Below are positions 42,063 through 52,122 of a stretch of DNA of 64,000 nt, piece after piece (position 1 is the first letter of the stretch; every line of letters starts with the position of its first letter). A program made the translations under genes and the position numbers. Location: the NCBI GenBank assembly GCA_963921825.1, contig OY997589.1, positions 3,162,001 to 3,226,000 of the forward strand, read 5' to 3'. The notes below the pieces were generated by a model. It was not told the origin of the DNA and ran no database searches. It saw only the letters and a list, made by a program, of their open reading frames with translations. The stretch comes from Erodium maritimum. Lineage: Eukaryota; Streptophyta; Magnoliopsida; Geraniales; Geraniaceae.

Positions 42063-43049
42063 GTATGTAGGGGAGAATTGTTAAGCTTGAACACCGGAGG
42101 AGGTGAGAAACGATAATGAACTTGGTGCTCCGGAAGATTCTGCAGCGGCAAAACGACAGATATATTCTGTAGTGATTTGACGTCGGAGATTCTGCAAGAT
42201 CGACGGAGAGAGGTCTAGCTGGAACGCCAGAGGAAGTTCTACGTCGTCGTCGATTCGGATTGAACGTAATAGACGCTGAAGAAAGTTGCAGAAAAATCGT
42301 GCTTTGGTGAAGAAGAAGGAGATTGTATCAAACTCAGGAAACTTCAGCAGAATGAATGAGAGTGAATGAAAGTGCTAGACCGTCGATTGTATGACACTGG
42401 TCAAGTGCTTTGGTGAGCACTTGACCAATTGGTGATACAATCGACAAAGTTAGATGTCACTGTTATGAAGAAGAATCGACATCTGACTTTGTCGATTATA
42501 TCACCAACAGGTCAAGTGCTCATCCCCTCAAGGTCTCTTTCCAGAAGGGAAAGTTTCAACCGAAAATGACTTATCAAACTCACGCAACTTCAACAGAATG
42601 AATGAGAGTGCTAGACCGTGACCCGATAAGAGATCATCCTGTCGATACTTGATAGAATTGATGCCATCATTGGGTCAGTGCACAAAATGTATTAGCGGAC
42701 CTCCCACCACCCCAACTCCATTCATGGGGAGAGTCGGGTGCTTACCACCCCCGCCAGTTGAATGGAACCCCTACAAAGCACTTGACCTCCAATGGGTTAA
42801 AATATATTTATTTTTAATTATATGAACAAACAAGGGTTTAAAGATTGAAGCTTAGAAAACAAACTTCAACAACTTTGAAAGAGAGTTGTTTGTGATATTG
42901 ATAGACAATGAAACAACAAACTGCTGAAATGGAATTCATAATAAGATTATACTCTTATAATAGAAAATTTTAAATTACCATGAATATAACTCAATTCTTT
43001 CAAATAACTAACACTTCATATATATAGTATCAGTACGGTCGTACTCAGG
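42063..43049. other. Spacer with hairpin and a repeat copy
   Basis: Contains the inverted repeat at 42414-42522 and, at 42617-42795, the second copy of the repeat at 38265. The rest is the distal flank of the 43.9-kb F-box gene. No gene recognised. Confidence 0.55.
42414..42522. repeat. Inverted repeat with 45-base arms
   Basis: TGAGCACTTGACCAATTGG... pairs with ...ACAGGTCAAGTGCTCA around a loop of about 19 bases. Near-copies of the outer part also occur just left (GGTCAAGTGCTTTGGTGAGC). Confidence 0.7.
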
Positions 43050-43142
43050 ACTTTAAGCTACGTTTTTCGGGCTTCTTCAACTTCTTGGCCTTCACTCCCA
43101 TCAAGTGTAGAAATGTCTCAGTCATGTTCTTCACATCCCCTA
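43050..43142 (-). other. Conserved downstream exon of the 43.9-kb F-box gene
   Basis: TTTTGATGTAG|TAGGGGATGTG on the minus strand. Joined in phase it reads SRGCEEHD then stop. In a different frame it is open to a common end (KRSLKS), a frame used in the 49-kb copy. Confidence 0.45.
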
Positions 43143-43476
43143 CTACATCAAAAGATTGTTCAAGTCCATTTGAATAAACCCAATTTCCAAATAAAACCAT
43201 AATTAGACTAATCAAGCATACAGAAAACTTAGACAATTACAAATGTATCAACTTCAAAGAAAGGGGAAAAAAAACATTTCCAATCCTTGTCAAGATATAT
43301 ACAAGAAATGAAAACCATCTAAATATATAACCATAAAAAACAAAGTAATTCCAATAATGATTGTTCTACGTTTGTATGATTTCACAATTTAAAAGAATCC
43401 ATTGTAACTATAGAACAAACCTAAAAGCACAACTTTCCAAACTAGCATTTCTTTTAATCACTAGTATTTAACAAAA

Positions 43477-43864
43477 GGGATAACTCTGTTTCCTAACCTT
43501 TACAAACGTTTCATTATCAGATCCTAACCCAGTCCAACGTTTGGTCTCAATTCCTAACATAATAGGTTTGGAATTTCTCAGAAACTATAAAAAGCCGTCC
43601 AAAATCACGATTCCGTCAACTCGTCGAGCATTGGGTTCGGTTGCTTGAGAACGAGGATAAGTTCAACGTCGAGGAAGGCACCATGGGTAGTGTACGCCAA
43701 CAACGGCAACACTTGGATGAGTTGACGAAATCGTGAGTTTAGACGGCCTTTTATAGTTTATGAGAAATTCCAAACCTATTATGTTAGGAATTGAGACCAA
43801 ACGTTGGCCTGGGTTAGGATTTGATAATGAAACGTTTGTAAAGGTTAGGAAACAAAGTTATCCC
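43477..43864. mobile_element. 388-bp MULE-type MITE at the F-box 3' hotspot
   Basis: Terminal inverted repeats of about 130 bases start GGGATAACTCTGTTTCCTAACC. Perfect 9-bp target duplication TTAACAAAA at 43468-43476 and 43865-43873. The empty site is seen in paralogous flanks at 49046-49054 and 53864-53872. It lies about 55 bases after the F-box stop codon. Confidence 0.9.
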
Positions 43865-43919
43865 TTAACAAAATAAGAAATAATGGAAGTATGAACACAA
43901 ATTTTTAAGGAAATACATT

Positions 43920-45224
43920 TTACCTTGAATTTACATTGTGGATGCAAGCTTCATATCCGGCCAAAGCATCCTTCAGCGGAAGAAGAGTTGGACTATAAGC
44001 ACTCACTTCTGAGATTTTAACACCATACCTTATAGTTCTAGTCCTACTTTGACTCGGGTTATGCAAAACCAAACATTTCTTTTTACACAACATCAGTATT
44101 TCACCATTCTCAAGTTGCTCGAGAGGCACATAACACCCAAAAGGAATAGAAACCATTTTGTCCCACGAATCCTCAACACGATAAATACGTCCAAAACGAA
44201 TAGAAAACATTTTTTCCCACAAATCCTCAACACCATATTCCTTCATCACCCATATCTCATTACAAGTTGCCATATCCGGAAGCCAGCTTAGAAATAGACA
44301 ACCCCTGAAGACCCCGAATACAGAATCGTGCTTCAAAGCCTGAAAGAGTTGTACATGTGTTGGGAATGCTACTACTCCAAATTGTTCATTCTCGAAATCA
44401 AAACAAGCTATACCATCATCAACCGTATCAGAACTCACAAAACCATAATAAAGCATATGATCTAGGATCACTGATTCCGATCTAGCACTATGGAGAATCG
44501 GGTGAGGGCATTCCCCGGTATCCCTCCATTTAGAGCCTTTCTCAAATGTGAATATCTCAGCAAACTGTTTAGATGAGTTATCTCTATACGTTGCTCGTAA
44601 GAGCTTGAATCGATTTTCCTTGTCACTAAAACCCAACCTGTAATGAACAGCTGGGGTGATTTCCTTGCTACATTTTCTACTCATAGGAACAGTTACGAAC
44701 TCGCCGGTAACGGGATTGATTATCACAGCATGCCTCGAATCATACCTTGAATCAGACTTTGAACCAAAGCAGACTAACCCATTACAGGAATTGGCAAATA
44801 TAGGAAAATTCCTCTTTATCTTCATCTTCTCCAAACGGACAGTGTTATAACCAATCCTCTCCATCTCCCCCAAAAGGATGATAGTGTTGTTGCTTGTGAT
44901 GTAAAATTCAGGGAGGTCAAATAAAAGACTGAGCTTTACATTATAGACTAAACTATCGTAAAATTGGAGGTTACCAAAGTAGAGGGTTGTGGAATTGGGG
45001 TCGGATCGGAGGAGGAGCTCGGTGGTGGCGGGTGATCTCTGACGGTGCAATTTGGCGAAGTGGGTGTCGCCGGAGACGAGATTGAGCCACGATTTGCAGA
45101 CGCACTTGGCGGCGGCGACGGTTTTGATGGGCAATCTGATCAGAATATCCGTCACCACGTCACACGGGAGATGTGGAAGATTGGATGTTTCTTCTCTTGC
45201 GGCGTCGTTGCTCGAAGCTTCCAT
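43920..45224 (-). CDS. F-box protein with FBA domain
   Basis: Uninterrupted, 434 residues from MEASSNDAAREETSNL. The F-box is LPCDVVTDILIRLPIKTVAA followed by KCVCKSWLNLVSGDTHFAKL. FBA landmarks are FANSCNGLVCFGSKSDSR, NPVTGEFVTVPMSRKC, HYRLGFSDKENRFKLLRA, FDFENEQFGVVAFP, GCLFLSWLP, IWVMKEYGVEDLWEKMFSI and GYEACIHNVNSR. After EDLWEKMFSIRFG the segment is repeated as VEDSWDKMVSIPFG, making this the longest member. Closest to the 53.9-kb gene. The leader immediately upstream carries a stray piece of F-box coding sequence, and a retroposon is inserted just beyond it. Likely an SCF substrate receptor with unknown target. Confidence 0.87.
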   Translation of the reverse strand: MEASSNDAAREETSNLPHLPCDVVTDILIRLPIKTVAAAKCVCKSWLNLVSGDTHFAKLHRQRSPATTELLLRSDPNSTTLYFGNLQFYDSLVYNVKLSLLFDLPEFYITSNNTIILLGEMERIGYNTVRLEKMKIKRNFPIFANSCNGLVCFGSKSDSRYDSRHAVIINPVTGEFVTVPMSRKCSKEITPAVHYRLGFSDKENRFKLLRATYRDNSSKQFAEIFTFEKGSKWRDTGECPHPILHSARSESVILDHMLYYGFVSSDTVDDGIACFDFENEQFGVVAFPTHVQLFQALKHDSVFGVFRGCLFLSWLPDMATCNEIWVMKEYGVEDLWEKMFSIRFGRIYRVEDSWDKMVSIPFGCYVPLEQLENGEILMLCKKKCLVLHNPSQSRTRTIRYGVKISEVSAYSPTLLPLKDALAGYEACIHNVNSR

Positions 45225-45287
45225 GGATCCGGCGACTGAGCAATGAGGAAGCGATTTTCCTTCTCACCGAACCTAACCTGTAATTTA

Positions 45288-45295
45288 CTTATATA
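45288..45295 (-). promoter_or_regulatory. TATA-like motif upstream of the 43.9-kb F-box gene
   Basis: TATATAAG on the minus strand, 64 bases before the ATG. It lies between the stray coding fragment and the retroposon insertion site, so the native promoter has been rearranged. Confidence 0.4.
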
Positions 45296-45324
45296 GAAAA
45301 TAAAGGAGTACTTTTATTACTACT

Positions 45325-46643
45325 TTTTTTTTTTTGAGAAGAACAGGTAATATTTATTACTGGAAAGAAAGATAGTGTGATGAATACATAAATGTATCCA
45401 TCTTACTGGAGATACTCCAACTAAATAGCATAAAGCAATAACAGAAAATAAAAGTTGCTCGATGCTTAAGGGCGGTTGAAAGGGGATATCTGCGGTAGCT
45501 TCCAACGGAACCCTGGAAACCGATACAGCATGCTTCTACCATATGACACTGGCCGAGCCAGCCGAGTGAGAGGGAAATACTGGTGGACTGCCATCTCCCC
45601 CGGTGAGTCAGCGTGCGTCGTCCTCCCTTGACTGATAATGTTAGGGCTCCTGCGCGGGAATGCTGACACCGGACTGGTAGGGGAGACAGAATACGACTGT
45701 CGATGGTACCCTCGCCATCTGCTCGCCAGGAAGGGGTCACAGTCGACCACCCCCTTCCTGGACCACCTCAGACTCATTCCTGGAGGCGGGGGTGCTTGTG
45801 CCCCCCCGCCGCTACTACCTGTGATCCACCATCGGACCCTGCTTCCTGCATACGCGCATCCTGCATGAGCCCATTCGTACAACCAATCCCATCCCCAAGG
45901 CCCAGAGTCAGCCCATTAGGGTTAGGGTTCTCCTGCAATACTCCCTTGCCCTTGCTTCTTCGCCAAGCTACCGCCGCCGCCGACTCCTCCGTCGTGGCCT
46001 CCGTGTCCGAGGACACCTCCACCACCGGCACAAGAGCCGCCGTCCCCGGCACCACACCTGGCATCCCCCACGGGTCTGCCCCACCGACCCTAGCCGGTCC
46101 CGATCCCGCGCCCCTCCCAACCCGAGGGCGTGGACATCTCGCCGGCGTCCGGCGAATCCGGGCCACCGTAGTGTGCGACCAGCCTCCTCCCAGCATCGGG
46201 TCCCTCGTGGCCGAGAACTGCACCAGAGAGGACAGTTCCTACTTCGTGCTGAAATGCCCCAGAGAGGACTTCTCCGGCTCCATGCCGACCACCTCCTTCC
46301 CCGCCGTCTCGTCCTCCCACGCCACTTCCACCGGCATCGTCGGGACCTGCCCGGGCACAGCACCCAGAGCCCCCTCCAGTCCGATCACCTGATCGTCCTC
46401 ACCAGCCGCGTCGTCGATACCCAGCCCCGGCGACCTCCTCGCGTCCTCGACGCCCCCACCGACCACAACATCGGTCTCGTCTCTGCCGATCTCCTCTCGC
46501 CACAGTGATGAGTCATCGGACGGGCTTGATAACCTCGCAGCCGAGTAAGCCATGGATGTCGGCGAGCAAAAACCAAACCCTAGCCCTATACTTCGCAGAG
46601 AGAATAGGGAGAGCGGCTACACATATTTTTATCTCGTTGAACC
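45325..46643 (-). mobile_element. 1.32-kb LINE-type retroposon with 17-bp target duplication
   Basis: On the plus strand it begins with a run of Ts, the poly(A) tail of a minus-strand element. It is bounded by a perfect 17-bp duplication, GTACTTTTATTACTACT, at 45308-45324 and 46644-46660. Its 5' half is GC-rich and codes for an acidic, Gly/Pro-rich stretch from MAYSAARLSSPSDDSSLWRE. No reverse transcriptase is present, so it is non-autonomous: probably a LINE ORF1 region joined to a LINE 3' end, which is an inference. Long variable duplication plus poly(A) means target-primed reverse transcription. Confidence 0.85.
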
Positions 46644-46904
46644 GTACTTTTATTACTACTAAAAAGAGCTATTACATGTTTGATCTTTACGACAAGTTTA
46701 ATAATAACTCAGCAATAATAGAATGACTACGACAATTTTAATGAAAGTAAAAGGTTATAATAAAAAAAAATTGTAAAACACTGTGCAAGATGTGGTCAAA
46801 TCGCCGCTCATTCCCCTGAATAGGACTCATATAGTCTGGTTGAAAACCGAACCTGTGTTTAGCAGGAAGGACTGACTTTGATCGGAGATCCCTTCCAACA
46901 ATCG

Positions 46905-47290
46905 TTCATGAAGCCTTTGGTTGAGACCCACTCGATTAACCAGATCCGTAATCGAGAGAGGGGTCGAGGAGGGTGGAGGTCAGGGAAGAGGACGCGCCTG
47001 TGGCCTTAAAGACCGCGTCGACGGCTTCAGAGGCAGCTTTAGAGGCGACTTTAGAGGCGGCGTCTTCCAGAGACGGCTTTGAGGTCAATTGACACCGAGG
47101 TGAGCCAGGCAACAACCATCGGGGGTTGCAAAGGGGGGACCGAACAAGGCCGGGAGACGCTTCGTTGGCGGCGGGCGGGAGCCAACGTCCGGTGACTAGA
47201 GGCGGCTCGAAAGGGGGAGTCCTAGCAGAAAAACCCATCATAGGACCCATAGGAAAGATGCAAGGGAGAAGATATATATAGAAGAGAGAA
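46905..47290 (-). repeat. Dispersed repeat family R1, partial copy at 46.9 kb
   Basis: Matches the 3' half of the copies at 9.4 and 12.7 kb: CGATTAACCAGATCCGTAAT, then GGGGTTGCAAAGGGGGGACC, in the same order and orientation. It is GC-richer than the older copies and keeps a minus-strand frame of about 104 codons (46936-47250) with an Ala/Ser repeat. No known domain. Confidence 0.55.
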
Positions 47291-47593
47291 GCATAACCAT
47301 GATCATAGCCGTAGCTTTTCTCTTATGACGACAGAGAGCTCTAGAGGAGTCTACACAGGAAATAGTTAAGTTAGAGAGAGATCCCTTAGGTACTTATATG
47401 TTGATTGTGCAGAATAATAATTTAATTGTGTTCCACAGTGATGCTAAGACTTATATTAGGACTCATGTTTTGAGTGGATGATTACCGGATGCTGAATCGA
47501 TATTTTGTTGAATTTATTAAATTCTGATTTAAAATAATAAATACTAAAAAAAATTGAAACAAATTTGACAAAACTAATTAATAATAAAATAAG

Positions 47594-48060
47594 TTAACTA
47601 AATGAATTGAAACTTCTAATTTTATTCATCCACGAATAATACAACCCAAAACACTTTGACAAGACAATTCTTACAAACAAAAAAACTTTGTCACTCGTCC
47701 GCTTATCGGTAATACGCTCGAAACTGGCTCCATATATGCTCAAAAAGGTCCTCTTGGAGCCGCCGGTGGTCAGATCATTTGTCACACAGAGTCGAGTGGT
47801 TAAGCGTTATTGGTAGGACAAGGGCCCTCCCTGGTGCCATCGTTCAAGTAGTGTCCAATCTAGTATTTTCGGAGGGGAGTCGTAATATAAGTCTTCATCT
47901 CCTGCTTCGTACCGATCGCGTTCATCCTCTACAATCATGTTGTGTAAAATGATACAAGTGTAAAATGATACAAGTGTGCATGATATCAGCCAAATAATAA
48001 AATCGGTCATAACGACGCCCATTGATCTCATACTCCACGACAAAGTCCCGATCTTCAAAA
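47594..48060 (-). pseudogene. PIF/Harbinger transposase C-terminal relic
   Basis: The minus-strand frame contains TCIILHNMIVEDERDRY, the very characteristic C-terminal motif of plant PIF/Harbinger DDE (HARBI1-like) transposases. An aspartate/tyrosine-rich tail follows and ends in WHQGGPLSYQ. Only about 83 codons survive; the upstream catalytic domain is not present. Confidence 0.75.
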
Positions 48061-48652
48061 TACAGGTTAAGATAACGATTTGAATGTCAAAATATTTTGA
48101 TGTAAGGAGCTGATATCATCTCAATATGTCAATAATCCACTCTTATTTGATATTGATGATTAAAGTTGTACCAAACTAGAGTACTATTTGTCATGAGCAA
48201 CAAAGTTTCAATCACAATCTTGTGAAGTGTTCGTTATTGATCACAACAAATACATTGATGATTAATGATTTTGACACTTATTGACCAATAAGTCGGTGAG
48301 ACACATAACGGTTGATTGTGGCACAAGGTACTAATCGAGATGTAATTGTTCACATAACACCTCCAAATACAAATTTAAACCAATTTGAAAGAAAAATTGT
48401 CTATGATAATAACGGTTGATACATAATGAAACAAAAAGAAACCTACTCAATAGAACTCATACCACCACCATAAAAAAGACACTACCTAAACTCTTCTGAA
48501 CTTCTGTCCTATTAAAAATAACAAACTACCTAAATTATACTCTCACAATAGGAAAGTACCATGATTATTCTAAACCCTAAACCTAATAATTATTGAAATA
48601 ACTAAATTGTTCCAAATAACTAAAACTCAATATAATATCTGTAGGGTATTAT
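48061..48652. other. Distal 3' flank of the 49-kb F-box locus
   Basis: AT-rich DNA homologous to 57.9-59.3 kb: both contain CTTATTTGATAT.GATG.TTAAAG and CACAAGGTACTAATC-type blocks in the same order. It is part of the duplicated unit, not a gene. Confidence 0.6.
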
Positions 48653-48788
48653 TCAGGACTTTAAACGACGCTTTTTGGCCTTCTTGTTCAACTTCTTGAG
48701 TGCATTTTGACCTTCTGGGTAGGTCCTCTTGTTCAACTTCTTGAGTGTATTTTGACCATCTGGGTGACCCGGCGTCAAGTTTCTCCTC
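48653..48788 (-). other. Downstream exon of the 49-kb F-box locus with 44-residue basic tail
   Basis: TCTTGATGCAG|GAGGAGAAAC on the minus strand. In phase with the donor at the end of the F-box frame it adds 44 residues to a TGA at 48653. They contain two copies of a GQN(T/A)LKKLNK unit and end KKAKKRRLKS, a nuclear-localisation-like basic end. It is the longest open version of this exon in the array. Confidence 0.5.
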
Positions 48789-49082
48789 CTGCATCAAGAG
48801 ATATTTCAAGTTCAGTCGAATAAACTCAATTTCCAAATGAAACCACAATTAGACTAATCAAGCATACAAAACTTTTAGATAATTACAAATGTATTGACTT
48901 CAAAGAATAAAATTGATGTTACGGAACAAAAACAAAGTACTTCCAATAATAATTGTTCTATTTTTATATGCTCTCACCATTCAAAAGAATCCATTGTAAC
49001 TATAGAACATACCTAAAAGCACAACTTTCCAAAGTAACATTGTATTTAACAAAATAAGAAATAATGCAAGTATAAACACACA

Positions 49083-50430
49083 TTACCTTGAATTCACATT
49101 GTGAATGCAAGCTTCATATCCGGCCAAAGCATCCTTCATCCGAAGAAGAGTTGGACTATAAACACTCACTTCTGAAAGTTCAACATCATACCTTATAGTT
49201 CTAGTCGTATTTTTACTCGGGTTATGCAAAACTAAACATTTATGTTTACACAGCATGAGTATTTCACCGTTTTCAAGTTGCTTGAGAGGTACATGATACC
49301 CGTGATGACAAATACCCGTTTCTTTCCCGCATGAATCCTCAACACCATTTTCAAGTTGCTTGAGAGGTAAACTACACCAAGAAGGAACAGAAAACAATTT
49401 TTGCCATGAATCTTCAATACCATATTCCTTCATCACCCATATCTCAATACCTTCTGCATGCTGCGGAAGCCAACTTATAAATAGACAACCCCTAAAGACT
49501 CCAAATACAGATTTGTGCTTTGGAACCCTGCAACCTGGGATTGGTACTACTCCAAACCGTTCCTTGTCGAAATCAAAACAAGCTATATCTTTATGCATCG
49601 TACCGTCACACACAAAACCATAATGAAGCGTATGTCCTAACACTACTGATCTGGCATCTTGGCGAATTGGGTAAGGGCAATCTCCGACATCTCTCCATTC
49701 AGCTCCTTTCTCAAATGTGAATATCTCAGCAAATTGTTCAGGTGAATTAGCTCTACACGTTGCTCGTAAGAGCTTGAATCGATTTTCCTTCTCACTAAAA
49801 CCTAACCTGTAATTAACAGTTGGGATGATCTCCTCGCCCCGTTTAGTACTCAGGGGGAACAACTATGAACTCGCCCGTAACGGGATTGGTTATCACAGCA
49901 TTTCTTGAATCATACTTCGCATTCGAAGTACTTTGGAAGCAAACTAACCCATTACACACATTGGCAAATACAGGATAATTCATCTGTATCTTTATCTTCT
50001 CCGAACGGATCATTTCAATCTGACTCCTCTTTATCTTCCCCAAAACGATGATAGTGTCATTGCTTGTGACAAAGAATCCAGGTAGGTCATATAAAGGACT
50101 GAGCTTTACATCATCAACACTATCATTGTAAAATTGGGCGTTACCTAAGTAGAGTGTTCGGGACTTGGCGGCGGGTCGGAGGAGGAGCTCGGTGGTGGTG
50201 GGTGATCTCTGATGGTGCAGTTTGGCCAAGTCGGCGTCGTCTGAGATGAGATTGAGCCACGATTTGCAGACGCACTTCACGGCGGCGAGGGTTTTGATGG
50301 GCAATCTGCAGAGAATCTCAGTCATGACGTGAATTGGAAGATGTAGAAGATTAGATTTACCGGACCTAAGTTTTTTTCTTGCAGCTTTTTTTGCTCGGAG
50401 CTTCCATGGATGGTTTTGGGCATAAGCCAT
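49083..50430 (-). pseudogene. F-box/FBA gene with two frameshifts
   Basis: The N-terminal part, with LPIHVMTEILCRLPIKTLAA and KCVCKSWLNLI, ends at a stop after NPVTGEFIVVPPEY. The FBA remainder, from RGEEIIPTVNYRLGFSEKEN to GYEACIHNVNSR, lies in another frame. The shift sits in a run of five Cs where paralogues have GTTCCTATGAG. A second shift occurs in a run of seven As just after the family start codon (50406), so the open frame now begins at an upstream ATG, 50430. Both are homopolymer indels: either pseudogenisation or assembly error. The loop after EDSWQKLFSVP is duplicated (VEDSCGKETG, VPLKQLENG). Confidence 0.8.
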
Positions 50431-51331
50431 GTGGGAGTATTGACGAACCCCAATTTCAATTCCTCAAGTTTAGGGCTGGGTGTATTTATACTTTCTGTTA
50501 TGATTTTAATTTTTTTTTTTAGCATGATGGTATTTCATCTTTATTAAGAAAAACAGGTGAGAACATAAGAATACAGAGAATGACTAGAATTAGAATGGGA
50601 TCTTATCAGTTTCGAAACGTTAGTTCTGAAACAAGAATCTTCGCTTTGAAATGATGAAATGAAACACATAAGAAAGACATACACAATATGACTATCCTAT
50701 GTGTAAACTTAGGGGGTCTAACGTCATGACTGTGATTATACGTATCTGGCTGTTCTTGTGGCTCAATCCGAAGCGTGCAAGGAGGTCTCTACGAGAAGGA
50801 GGAGTAGGATCAAAGGACCGGCCGTTGCTGCCCATCTATGCCCCTCGATCATCAGGTCACATGTCCAGCACACCTAGGTTCTGCTTCGTTGTTGTTGCTT
50901 CCAAAACCATGGTATACTCATAGCCTCCACAATCCACCGAAGAACAGCTCCAGAATAGCTCCAACTTTGAGCCTCGTAAAAGAGATAAAAAAAAGGCTAG
51001 GTCGACCCAAAATCGGGAGACCCACCGTCGAAACCCCAAGAGGGATAGGACGACTAGATCGATCCTAAATTGGATGATCCGCCGACAAAAGTTCAAAAAT
51101 AATGAACAACCCATATATGTTAACAGAAAGAAAAGGAGTGAGCCAAAAGGATCAAAGGATCGAAGAAGAAAAAGAAGAAGAAGAGTCATCGCTGGAGGCG
51201 TCGACGGTAGTGGCTGAGGTTGATATTCTCTCGCAGAGCTAGAGAGTGAAACAGTGTTGTGTTTAAAAATATATTTATTTACTTAATAACTAAAATATTT
51301 TTTTAATGTATATGAGATATAAAATGACATC
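50431..51331. other. Spacer with a probable retroposon 3' end
   Basis: A T-run at about 50509-50520 is followed by AGCATGATGGTATTTCATC and then GC-richer repeat-like DNA to about 51230. This resembles the poly(A) end of a minus-strand retroposon, but no target duplication was found, so the ends are open. Confidence 0.4.
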
Positions 51332-51344
51332 ATATCAATCAGTA

Positions 51345-52110
51345 TGGACCGGGTCGGGCCCAATCGGATCGGGTCGAGGGGGTCGGGTCTGGGACTCAAC
51401 TGGCTGAGCTGTGGAGAAACCCGGGTTGGATCGGGTCGGGTCTGGGTGGACCCAATTTGAGTGCAACCTGGGTCACAAAGTGGACATGGGCAGGGTTTTG
51501 GGTCGGGTTTCGGGGCAAGACCGGGGCCCGGGAAATGGAGGAACACCACAAACGGCGAGGGGCGGAACGCTCCCTCGCCTAGATCAATGAGTCCTTCGTG
51601 GTCCAGTGGGGGGGTTTGCCGATAATACCGCCTCACTGGATGTAGGGTGGCATCGATTCCACCAAGTACCGGCGCGGCACTCTTCAATCAGATCAGGAAC
51701 CAACAATTATACGTTTTTAAAGGCCCTCATTATCATCCGAGGGGGGACGACGTCTGCTGGTTCCTCTGGAGAATGCAAAGTCCATCTGAGCCATTTCAGT
51801 TCCTGGTTACAGGGCTGTCCGGGACGTCACTGTAAGGACTCAGTATTCTACTGGAGCGAACCTCAGAGTCGATTTATGTTCAATCGGAATTCTCAACACT
51901 GGGCCTGCTCGGCCCGTGCTAATCAGTTTGGAGCCGTTGTATCGGTGATCGAAAGACGCTGTCGCAATATCCTCCTCCAGACTACCTTTGATCTTTATAG
52001 AGTAAGCTTACTTTCAGTGCTATTGCTATTTCAATTTGTTGCATTTTAGTATTTCTTTCTTGTACGTAATTTTCATTTATAATATAAGATCGTTCCTCCT
52101 CAAAAAAAAA
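51345..52110 (+). mobile_element. 0.77-kb retroposon with target duplication
   Basis: Ends in a run of nine As. ATATCAATCAGTA at 51332-51344 recurs immediately after the tail (52111-52122 plus the last A). From about 51530 it is nearly identical in layout to the 3' half of the element at 61775-63094 (GGAGGAACACCACAAACGGC, CGCCTCACTGGA.GTAGGG). It is 5'-truncated relative to that copy. No intact protein. Confidence 0.85.
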
Positions 52111-52122
52111 TATCAATCAGTA

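Noticed and set aside
45703-46392. 229-codon plus-strand frame, Pro/Thr/Ser-rich
   Set aside because: It lies antisense within the 45325-46643 retroposon, is GC-rich and has no domain. Long chance frames are expected there.
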